A stretch of 15,733 nt of DNA, taken from positions 1-15,733 of the forward strand of contig CAJMQN010000016.1 of the NCBI GenBank assembly GCA_905215695.1, given 5' to 3'. The stretch comes from an uncultured bacterium (lineage in GTDB: Bacteria; Bacillota; Clostridia; Christensenellales; HGM11417). The position numbers were made by a program, and so were the translations under genes. Below the pieces are notes generated by a model that saw only the letters and a list, made by a program, of their open reading frames with translations, was not told where the DNA came from and did no database searches. This document shows positions 1 to 6,458 of this stretch, in pieces; position 1 is the first letter of the stretch; each line of letters begins with the position of its first letter.

Positions 1-1347
1 ACCGCGGACGCGGTTTCCAAGACTTACGGCGAGAGCGACCCGGAATTGACCTATACCTGCGAAGGTCTGCTTCCCGCCGACGCCCTGACAGGCGCGCTTG
101 CGCGGGAGCCGGGGGAAATCGTGGGGACGTATGCCCTGCTTTTGGGCACGCTCTCTCATGCCGACTATGAGATCGAATTTGTTTCGGCGGCATTCACCGT
201 CGAAAAGCGCACGCTGATTGTCACGGTGACTCCGGGGCAGGGCAAGACCTACGGAGAAGAGGACGGAGAGCTGACCTATACGGCGGAAGGGCTTCTCGAA
301 GGCGATGCGCCCGGCTTTGCGCTCGAGCGCGAGCCCGGAGAGGGCGCGGGAACCTATCGGGTGACGCTGCGCGGCGAAGGTAACCCCAACTACGACCTGC
401 AATTCGAGGCGGGAGAATACATAATATACAAGGCTGACCTTTCGCTGAATCTTCAGGACACCGAAATCGTGTACGACGGCGAAGCGCACGTTTCGCTCGA
501 CTGCGCGCTTCCCGAAGGTGTCGAAAGCGCATTCAGTTTCCGCAATAAGCTGACCGGCGAGGTGACCGATTCGGTGACGGACGCGGGCGTCTATTTTGTG
601 ACGGCGACCGTAGCCGAGAGCGCAAATTACAACGCCGCGCAGTCCGACCGCATCGAACTGACGATTCGACCCCGTTCGGTATTCTTTACGTTGGAGCAGG
701 ATACGTTCATGTTTGACGGCACGGAAAAGTTCCCTGTGTTTGCGGCGAATGAGGAAGTGGGGACGATTGTGACCTTTGAGGGCGGTTCTGCACCCGTTGC
801 GCCCGGCTCCTATCCCTTTACCGTGACCGCGGACAACGAGAACTATGCGGGCGAATACAAGGGGATTTTGACCATTCTTCCCCTTCCTGCCGTGGAAGAG
901 GGGGAGAGTAGCGTGGAATATGTCTCCGGCGACCCGCTGACCGGAACGCCCGCCGTCGCATTTGACGCGTCTTCGGAGGTGCGCAAGGAGGACAATGCCG
1001 CTCTTGAAAAGAACGAAAAAAAGCGCAATGTGCTCGGGCGGATTATCCTTGAAAACGCGCCGGATTTCGGGACGACGCTCCGCGTGCGCGTGGCGGTTTC
1101 CAATCTTTCGGACTATAAGAACCTGATTCTCTACGCGGTGGACGAGACGGGCGGAATCCGCGAAGTCTCGGTCACAATCGAGGACGGATTTATCAGCTTT
1201 GAGACAGAGGGTGGAACTACTCGTTTCGTGCTCACCGACGACCGCTCTTCGAACTGGGGAACTTGGGCGATTGCGGGCGGCGGCGGTCTTGCGGCGGTGG
1301 GCGCGGCGGCGTTTTTGGTGTTTAAAGTAAAGGCAAAGGCAATTTAA
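1..1347 (+). CDS. MBG-domain (YGX type) cell-surface protein, 3' end only
   Basis: The reading frame is open from base 1, so the gene starts upstream; the first in-frame start-like codon (TTG at 46) lies inside a repeat and is not the real start. Two tandem MBG repeats of the YGX type are clear at about nt 1-210 and 211-426. Each has a KTYGE..ELTYT block, a REPGE turn, a GTY strand and an NY/DY-containing end. Two diverged Ig-like/MBG repeats follow at about 430-672 and 673-880. Next come a charged linker and a membrane-proximal beta domain (about 1036-1245). The C-terminus is a glycine/alanine-rich hydrophobic segment (about 1259-1320) followed by a lysine-rich tail (KVKAKAI), which suggests a single membrane anchor; there is no LPXTG sorting motif. 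In this family such repeats usually build stalk-like surface or adhesion proteins. The ligand is unknown and the N-terminal functional part is outside the window. Confidence 0.85.
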   Translation, partial: TADAVSKTYGESDPELTYTCEGLLPADALTGALAREPGEIVGTYALLLGTLSHADYEIEFVSAAFTVEKRTLIVTVTPGQGKTYGEEDGELTYTAEGLLEGDAPGFALEREPGEGAGTYRVTLRGEGNPNYDLQFEAGEYIIYKADLSLNLQDTEIVYDGEAHVSLDCALPEGVESAFSFRNKLTGEVTDSVTDAGVYFVTATVAESANYNAAQSDRIELTIRPRSVFFTLEQDTFMFDGTEKFPVFAANEEVGTIVTFEGGSAPVAPGSYPFTVTADNENYAGEYKGILTILPLPAVEEGESSVEYVSGDPLTGTPAVAFDASSEVRKEDNAALEKNEKKRNVLGRIILENAPDFGTTLRVRVAVSNLSDYKNLILYAVDETGGIREVSVTIEDGFISFETEGGTTRFVLTDDRSSNWGTWAIAGGGGLAAVGAAAFLVFKVKAKAI

Positions 1348-1385
1348 ATCCGATTGCATTGCCGTCTCAATACCCCTAAAAAAAT

Positions 1386-1432
1386 AACTACACCGACAGA
1401 GGTTGCAAGCCCTTGTCGGTGTAGTTTTTTTT
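1386..1432. terminator. Bidirectional intrinsic terminator between the MBG gene and serC-serA
   Basis: A perfect 13-bp stem (1386-1398 with 1414-1426) has an extra AGG/CCT pairing inside its loop. On the plus strand it runs into T8 (1425-1432). On the minus strand the A-run at 1378-1384 gives a T-run. It can therefore end the MBG transcript and also the serC-serA transcript arriving from the right. Confidence 0.92.
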
Positions 1433-1440
1433 CATAGGTA

Positions 1441-1563
1441 GGCGTTGGCACGCCTTTTTAGCATTCCCCGGATTGACTTCGGGGAATGCGGAAACTTGTC
1501 GTCGCCGACGCCTTATTCCCCGATTGCGATTAAGAGGCGGCTACGCCGCCGTAACGCAATCGG
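1441..1563. other. Cluster of inverted repeats in the 3' region of serA
   Basis: This roughly 120-base stretch holds no gene I can support. It contains several perfect inverted repeats: GGCGT/ACGCC (1441-1445 with 1450-1454), a 10-bp stem (1461-1470 with 1480-1489), a GTCG/CGAC hairpin (1498-1509), and a compound hairpin with a 9-bp outer stem (1520-1528 with 1555-1563) and a 6-bp inner GGCGGC/GCCGCC stem around 1536-1550. No T-run follows these stems, so they do not look like terminators themselves. Some arms can pair with more than one partner. It could be a structured 3' UTR of the ser transcript that protects or regulates the mRNA, or a small interspersed repeat. Confidence 0.6.
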
Positions 1564-1567
1564 AAAA

Positions 1568-2728
1568 TCAAAGTTTACGTACTTTGACGACGCCGTCGAT
1601 GGCTTTGAGTGCGTCGATCAGTGCCGCGTCGATTTTTTCGTCCACGTCAATGATGCTGTACGCATAGTCGTTTTTGGCTTTGTTGACGTAATTGGAGATG
1701 TTCGCGCCTGTCTTTCCGATGGTGCCGGTAATCTTGGAGATCATCTCCTTGACGTTGCGGTGAATGACCGTGAGCCGGTCAGTGCCGCTCCGCGGGCACT
1801 CGCAGTTCGGGAAGTTGACCGAATTGCGGATATTGCCGTTTTCGAGGAATTCCCGAAGTTCCTTTGCCGCGGCGAGCGCGCAGTTGTCCTCCGCCTCGGG
1901 CGTTGACGCGCCGAGATGGGGGAAACAAACCACGTTTTCCACTCCGATGAGTTCGTCGCTCGGGAAGTCGGTCACGTACCGCGCGACCTTGCCCGCGGCA
2001 AGCCCCTCGAGAATCGCGGGCGTGTTCACGAGTTCGCCTCTCGCGAGGTTGATGATGACGACGCCGTCCTTCATCTTCTGAATGTTGTCTTCGTTGATGG
2101 TATCTTTGGTCGTGGGGAGATAGGGGACGTGAATGGTGATGTAATCGCAGTTTGCAAAGAGCACGTTGAGGTCGGTGCACTTGCGGACAGCGCGGGAAAG
2201 CCCCCACGCGCCGTCCACCGAGATATAGGGGTCGTAACCGAGCACTTCCATACCGAGGTTGTGCGCGCAGTTCGCGACGCTCGCGCCGATGGCGCCGAGT
2301 CCGATGACGCCGAGCGTCTTGCCGAGGAGTTCGCCCCCCACAAAAGCCTTCTTGCCCTTTTCGACCATGGGTCCGATTTCCGCGCCCTTGCCCTTTAAGG
2401 AATTGACCCACTCGACGGCGGGGACGAGCTTGCGCGAGCCGAGGAGCATGGCGCAGACGACAAGCTCTTTGACCGCGTTCGCGTTCGCGCCGGGGGTGTT
2501 AAAGACGACGATACCCTTTTCGGTGCACTTGTCGATCGGAATGTTGTTGGTACCCGCTCCCGCGCGCGCCACGCACTTCAAGTTGTCGCCGAGGGGATAC
2601 TCGTGCATGTTAAAACTGCGCAAAATAATGGCGTCCGGGTTCTCCGCGGTCTTGGTGAGCTCGAAATGTTCGTCGAACGCCTTGTTTGCCACCGTGCTGA
2701 TTTCATTGAGTTTCAGAACCTGATACAT
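1568..2728 (-). CDS. serA: D-3-phosphoglycerate dehydrogenase
   Basis: This 386-residue cytoplasmic enzyme oxidises 3-phosphoglycerate to 3-phosphohydroxypyruvate with NAD, the first step of serine synthesis. The NAD-binding glycine motif GLGAIG lies at residues 143-148. The catalytic trio of D-2-hydroxyacid dehydrogenases is in place: R230 (LARGELVN), E259 (DFPSDEL) and H271 (FPHLGAST). The C-terminal 70 or so residues (from about 317) look like an ACT domain, which in this family often mediates feedback by serine. The length fits the short ACT-containing form, without the extra intervening domain of the longest versions. The ATG at 2728 is preceded by GGGGAGG at good spacing. It lies 14 bases downstream of serC, so the two are surely co-transcribed. 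The partner of SerC makes the SerA call firm; a generic hydroxyacid dehydrogenase is unlikely. Confidence 0.96.
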   Translation of the reverse strand: MYQVLKLNEISTVANKAFDEHFELTKTAENPDAIILRSFNMHEYPLGDNLKCVARAGAGTNNIPIDKCTEKGIVVFNTPGANANAVKELVVCAMLLGSRKLVPAVEWVNSLKGKGAEIGPMVEKGKKAFVGGELLGKTLGVIGLGAIGASVANCAHNLGMEVLGYDPYISVDGAWGLSRAVRKCTDLNVLFANCDYITIHVPYLPTTKDTINEDNIQKMKDGVVIINLARGELVNTPAILEGLAAGKVARYVTDFPSDELIGVENVVCFPHLGASTPEAEDNCALAAAKELREFLENGNIRNSVNFPNCECPRSGTDRLTVIHRNVKEMISKITGTIGKTGANISNYVNKAKNDYAYSIIDVDEKIDAALIDALKAIDGVVKVRKL

Positions 2729-2742
2729 GGAAAATCCTCCCC

Positions 2743-3816
2743 TTATTTGTTTTCGAGCTCAAATTTCTTCATGAACTCGACAAGTTTTTTGACGCCTTCG
2801 ACAGGCATCGCGTTGTAGATGGACGCGCGCATGCCGCCGACCAACCGGTGTCCCTTGAGGGAAACGAGTCCGTTTTCCGCGGCTTCCTTGACAAACTTCG
2901 CGTCGAGCTCGGCGGTGGGGGTGACAAAGGGCACGTTCATGATAGAGCGGTCCTTTTTCACAACGTCGTTGCGGTAGAAATCCGAGGCGTCGATAAAGTC
3001 GTAGAGGAGTCCCGCCTTGTACTCGTTGATCTCCTGCATCGCTTTGACGCCGCCCTTTGCCTTGAGGTTCTCAAAGACGAGTTTCGCAACGTAAATCGGA
3101 AAGCAGGGGGGCGTGTTGTACAGGCTGTTTTCCTTTGCCTGCGTGGAATACTTGAGCATGGTGGGGCAGATTGCCATGGGGTGCTCCATGAGATCGTTTC
3201 TGACGATGACGATGGTCACGCCCGCGGGAGCGATGTTCTTCTGCGCGCCCGCGTAGATGAGCCCGAATTTGGAGACGTCGGTTTCCGCGCTCAAAATATT
3301 GGAGGACATATCCGCGACGAGGGGGGCGTCCGTCTCGGGAATCTCGGCGTAGCGCGTGCCGAAAATCGTATTGTTGGTCGTGATATGCACATAGTCGATG
3401 TCCTTGCGGAAGGAATCGCGGGAGAGTGCGGGAATATAGGTGAAATTCTTGTCCTCCGAGGACGCGGCAATGCGAATATCGCCGTATTTCTGCGCCTCTT
3501 TGGCGGCTTTGCCTGCGAAATTGCCGGTAACGACATAGTCGGCTTTCCCCTTTGCGAGAAGGTTCAGAGGCACCGCCGCGAACTGCTGAGACGCGCCCCC
3601 CTGCACAAAGAGCACCGAATAGTTGTCGGGGATATTCATGAGCTCGCGCAGAAGGGAAACCGCGCTGTCCACCACAGCTTGGAAAGGCTTGGAGCGGTGG
3701 CTCATCTCGGTAATGGACATACCCGTTCCCTCGTAGTCGAGAAGTTCAGCCTGTACCTTTTTCAGCACCTCTTCGGGGAGCATGGACGGACCCGCCGAAA
3801 AATTGAAAACTCGCAT
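2743..3816 (-). CDS. serC: Phosphoserine aminotransferase
   Basis: This 357-residue PLP enzyme transfers an amino group from glutamate to 3-phosphohydroxypyruvate, giving O-phosphoserine, the second step of serine synthesis. It begins with the typical MRVFNFSAGPSMLPEEVL. GGAS at residues 73-76 is the phosphate-contacting loop. NNTIFGT at 148-154 is conserved in the family, and K193 in YAGAQKNIAPAG is the expected Schiff-base lysine. The length is normal. The start ATG (3814-3816) follows AAGGAG at good spacing. It is the first gene of the serC-serA unit; the phosphatase step (SerB) is not in this window. Transcription is predicted from the extended -10 promoter near 3933, leaving a leader of about 110 bases with two hairpins. 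Confidence 0.97.
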   Translation of the reverse strand: MRVFNFSAGPSMLPEEVLKKVQAELLDYEGTGMSITEMSHRSKPFQAVVDSAVSLLRELMNIPDNYSVLFVQGGASQQFAAVPLNLLAKGKADYVVTGNFAGKAAKEAQKYGDIRIAASSEDKNFTYIPALSRDSFRKDIDYVHITTNNTIFGTRYAEIPETDAPLVADMSSNILSAETDVSKFGLIYAGAQKNIAPAGVTIVIVRNDLMEHPMAICPTMLKYSTQAKENSLYNTPPCFPIYVAKLVFENLKAKGGVKAMQEINEYKAGLLYDFIDASDFYRNDVVKKDRSIMNVPFVTPTAELDAKFVKEAAENGLVSLKGHRLVGGMRASIYNAMPVEGVKKLVEFMKKFELENK

Positions 3817-3830
3817 TCACTTTCTCCTTT

Positions 3831-3866
3831 CGTCCCTTCGGACGGTATCGTTAATTTTTTAACGAT
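3831..3866 (-). promoter_or_regulatory. Tandem hairpins in the serC leader
   Basis: In the predicted serC mRNA leader there is an 8-bp palindromic stem (3847-3854 with 3859-3866, ATCGTTAA arms, 4-base loop). Two bases later comes a 5-bp stem (3831-3835 with 3840-3844). The second ends just before the AAGGAG ribosome binding site. They could modulate translation or mRNA decay, or the palindrome could be a repressor site. I do not recognise a known riboswitch or T-box. Confidence 0.4.
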
Positions 3867-3932
3867 ATATATTGTTTAAAAATTCACAATCTTTTGCCCG
3901 GAAAAAAACCGCGCAAGCGGATTGTTTCCTGT

Positions 3933-3962
3933 ATTATATCACAGAGGGGAAGGAGAAAGCAA
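3933..3962 (-). promoter_or_regulatory. serC-serA promoter (extended -10)
   Basis: On the minus strand there is a perfect TATAAT (3933-3938) preceded by TG at the extended -10 position (TGATATAAT). A weak -35, TTGCTT (3957-3962), lies 18 bases upstream. The predicted start of transcription is near 3926. The strong extended -10 probably compensates for the poor -35. Confidence 0.7.
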
Positions 3963-4012
3963 CAGAATCTGACAATTTTCGGAACCTTTTTTTGCGGAAT
4001 TCGCCAATATTG

Positions 4013-4041
4013 TTGAATAATCGGTGGGAGTGTGATATAAT
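4013..4041 (+). promoter_or_regulatory. Promoter of the coiled-coil protein gene
   Basis: TTGAAT (4013-4018) and a perfect TATAAT (4036-4041) are separated by 17 bases, with an extended -10 (TGATATAAT). It diverges from the serC promoter. The predicted transcript starts near 4048, about 50 bases before the ATG at 4099. Confidence 0.8.
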
Positions 4042-4098
4042 GAAGATGAAAAATTATCGTTCGTATTTACATTCCGCGAATTATATTGGAGAATTGAG

Positions 4099-6270
4099 AT
4101 GGATAACAGAGATTATTTTCGGAAAAGCGAGGTCAATTACGCGTCCAAGTTCAAGAACGAATCCGGCGACGCGCCCAAAGTGATCCGTGCGGGAGCGCAG
4201 CAGTCGGCGGCGCGCCCGGGTTATCCGAGTCCCGCGCCTGCGCCCGAGTATTATGCGTACCGCGACCCCGCCCGGGCGGACGCGAACACGCAGCTCATGG
4301 TTTTGCAAAGCGAGATCTCCCGTCTGCGCGAGGAAATCAGCCGGCAGAATCAGCGCAACGAACTCCGCGAGGAGATTGCGAGATTAAAGGAAGAACTGCG
4401 CGACAAGGACCGCGAGCGGCGTTCGACCCCCGCTGTCTCTTCGGAGGCGGAACTCTCCGCCGCCGAGCGCGAATTGGGCAGTTTGATTGCCGAACTCAAG
4501 CGCGAACCCGAGCCCTTCCGCGAGCCCGAAGAGCCGAGGGAGGATATGCGCGGTTTTGCCGAATTTGCAAAGCCCGCTCCCGCCCCTGCCGAAGAGCCCG
4601 AAAAGAGCGCGGAACCCTCCGCGGATTACGGCGAACTCATGGAGAAACTCGATTCGGTCAAAGCCGATTTTGCGGAACAGCTCCGCGCGGAGACCGACGG
4701 ACTTTTTGCGCGCCTCAAGGAGACCAATGCGGGCGGGGAAAGCATCATCGACACGCCGAGCATCATGCAGAGCACGCTCCTCGACGAAATCATGGATTTA
4801 AAGCGCGCGCTCGACGAAAATTCCGTGACAAAGGATTATCTCAACGAATCCGTTGACCGCATTCTCGAGCAGTTCAAGAGTTTTCTCGGGGAGGCGGAGG
4901 ACCGCAAACAGGAGAACGACCGTGAGCGCGAGCAGTATGTCGCGACGCAGTTTTCCCTGCTCTACGAGATGCTCGCCTTCAATTTCGAGACCAACAGCGA
5001 ACTCATCGAGGAATCCAAGGAATCCATTGAGGAAAAAATCAAATCTCTCGACGCGGGCATCGGTCGCAACTCTTCCGCCGCGGCGGAGCTCGTCATCAAA
5101 CTGACGCAGATTATTTCTCTCTTGGGCATCGAGCTCAAGAAGGGACAGGACGTCGTCGCCGAGGTGCGCAAACAGCTTGACGCACGCTTCGAGAAAAACG
5201 AGAGGGAAATCCTCACCGAAATCGAAAATCTCAACGTCCGTCTTGCCAATCTCAAGAGTTTCGAGAGCGCGGCGGACGGCGTAGATATGCTTGTCTCCAT
5301 GGGTTTTGACAAGCTGTCCGAACTTCTCAAGGAGAAGAAAGCGAAAAAAATCTTCACGCTCAAGCAGTGGAAGGATTCTCTGCACGCCAAAAAGAGCATC
5401 GACATCCTTTTGCTCGCCAACTATATCAAGGAAAAGGCGCTCCTTTTGGGGGATTACGACCTATTGGTCGCGGACGTGGAAGCGCTCAAGCGCATCGTCA
5501 AAAACGGTGTGGAGAGCCCGGTCTCCGCGGATCTCATGGAGGGGATTTTAGAGCTTCCGCTCGATATGCTCCTCGACTTCAACTATCTGACCAAGCACTT
5601 CACCATAGACCGTCAGGAACTCTCCTATGACTCCGAAAAGATTTTGGAGAAAATCGGAAGTCTGAAAAGCGAACTGACGAACCTCAAGCAGAACCATCAG
5701 GCTCTCTTCGAGGGCATCGCCGGAAGCATCCGGGAGATTTCGGCGGCGGTGGACAACGGCGCGAAGGCGGAGGATCTCGAGCGCATCAACGAGCGCATGG
5801 AAAAGGCGCTTCCCGAAATGCTCGCCGTCCTGCAAACCCGCATCGTCGAAGGTATAAAAGACAATATTTTGGACAAAAATGAGACCAAGGTCAGATTGGA
5901 AAATCTGTCCTTCGAACTCTCCAAGCTGACCGAATTTTCGGAAATCAGTTCCATTCTGTATGACTTCAAGCGGGAAGTGGAGGATGCCATCGAGGGCAAT
6001 ATCCACGAATTCGGCGGACAGGTCAAGAAAGATGTGGAGCATCTCGCGGGCAAGGTGGAATCCTCCCTCGAAAACAACGAAATCGCCGTCGAAGTCGCAA
6101 AACTTGCGCAGAACGTGGCGGTTTCCCCGAACTTCGATCAGACCATGGTGCTCGAGGAAATCGAGAAACTGAAGAAAGAGGTTTCGGCGCTCCGTGAGGC
6201 GCTCTCGCCCACCGAGCTCCGTGTGCCCTCCGAACTTCCATCCGAAGCCGCGTTTTCGGAGAATAAATAG
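4099..6270 (+). CDS. Long coiled-coil protein of unknown function
   Basis: I do not recognise this 723-residue protein. It has no signal peptide and no membrane segment, so it should be cytoplasmic. In order it shows a polar N-terminus, a Pro/Ala-rich linker (about 31-60), a short strong coiled coil (about 64-112, full of Leu/Glu/Arg heptads), and a second acidic Pro-rich linker (about 133-172). A long, mainly helical body follows from about 175 to 705, then a short polar tail. A less charged segment with aromatic and Leu-rich stretches (about 417-475) may be a small globular helical domain. A motif of the form PxxxQ[ST]xxL[DE]EIxxLK occurs twice, at residues 220-235 and 677-692. The ATG follows GGAG at 7-base spacing. 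It is a single-gene unit with its own promoter and terminator. A structural, scaffolding or chromosome/cell-division role is possible, but this is only inference from shape. Confidence 0.9.
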   Translation: MDNRDYFRKSEVNYASKFKNESGDAPKVIRAGAQQSAARPGYPSPAPAPEYYAYRDPARADANTQLMVLQSEISRLREEISRQNQRNELREEIARLKEELRDKDRERRSTPAVSSEAELSAAERELGSLIAELKREPEPFREPEEPREDMRGFAEFAKPAPAPAEEPEKSAEPSADYGELMEKLDSVKADFAEQLRAETDGLFARLKETNAGGESIIDTPSIMQSTLLDEIMDLKRALDENSVTKDYLNESVDRILEQFKSFLGEAEDRKQENDREREQYVATQFSLLYEMLAFNFETNSELIEESKESIEEKIKSLDAGIGRNSSAAAELVIKLTQIISLLGIELKKGQDVVAEVRKQLDARFEKNEREILTEIENLNVRLANLKSFESAADGVDMLVSMGFDKLSELLKEKKAKKIFTLKQWKDSLHAKKSIDILLLANYIKEKALLLGDYDLLVADVEALKRIVKNGVESPVSADLMEGILELPLDMLLDFNYLTKHFTIDRQELSYDSEKILEKIGSLKSELTNLKQNHQALFEGIAGSIREISAAVDNGAKAEDLERINERMEKALPEMLAVLQTRIVEGIKDNILDKNETKVRLENLSFELSKLTEFSEISSILYDFKREVEDAIEGNIHEFGGQVKKDVEHLAGKVESSLENNEIAVEVAKLAQNVAVSPNFDQTMVLEEIEKLKKEVSALREALSPTELRVPSELPSEAAFSENK

Positions 6271-6277
6271 GCGAAAA

Positions 6278-6312
6278 AAAGGCAGGCGGTCTGACCGCCG
6301 CCTTTGATTTTT
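6278..6312 (+). terminator. Intrinsic terminator after the coiled-coil gene
   Basis: An AAAGGC/GCCTTT outer stem (6278-6283 with 6300-6305) and a GGCGGT/ACCGCC inner stem (6285-6290 with 6294-6299) are separated by one bulged A, with a 3-base loop. The T5 run (6308-6312) follows after GA. It begins 8 bases after the stop codon. Confidence 0.88.
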
Positions 6313-6458
6313 ACATAGAGAGGGGCGTATTCTGCCCTTATTCAAAGAATTTCATGTTCCGGGTCGCTCGGGATCGTCAATGCATGTACGGAACGCATGC
6401 ATGGTTCTTTTGCTGTCGCGGAACGTAAATAATAAATCGCATTGGAGACTATATTTTA
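6313..6458 (+). other. Intergenic leader region upstream of RNase J
   Basis: No gene is visible here. There is a perfect inverted repeat, ATGCATG/CATGCAT (6380-6386 with 6396-6402, 9-base spacer). Two weaker stems lie at about 6322-6338 (GGGC/GCCC) and 6361-6372. I cannot place a convincing promoter: TTGATT (6304-6309) with TATTCT (6328-6333) at 18-base spacing is the best match but overlaps the upstream terminator. If it is used, RNase J would have a structured leader of about 120 bases. Confidence 0.4.

Noticed and set aside
1461..1489. 10-bp hairpin as a terminator of serA
   Set aside because: No U-tract follows on either strand; the proper bidirectional terminator is at 1386-1426.
2848..3879. 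343-residue open frame on the plus strand across serC
   Set aside because: It lies fully antisense to a convincing serC and its translation is unlike any normal protein (Val/Arg/Gly/His-rich). It is a by-product of GC-rich codon bias.
3902..3920. Short GC hairpin plus seven U on the minus strand as a terminator
   Set aside because: The stem is only 4 bp and lies right at the predicted serC transcript start, with no upstream minus-strand gene to end. At most it is a pausing or leader element.
3872..4183. 103-residue plus-strand frame starting in the divergent promoter region
   Set aside because: It spans both promoters, has no ribosome site, and runs into the coiled-coil gene in another frame.
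5548..6345. 265-residue open frame on the minus strand across the coiled-coil gene and its terminator
   Set aside because: Antisense shadow: it has no ribosome site, runs through the terminator hairpin, and has a composition that mirrors Glu/Lys-rich coding on the other strand.
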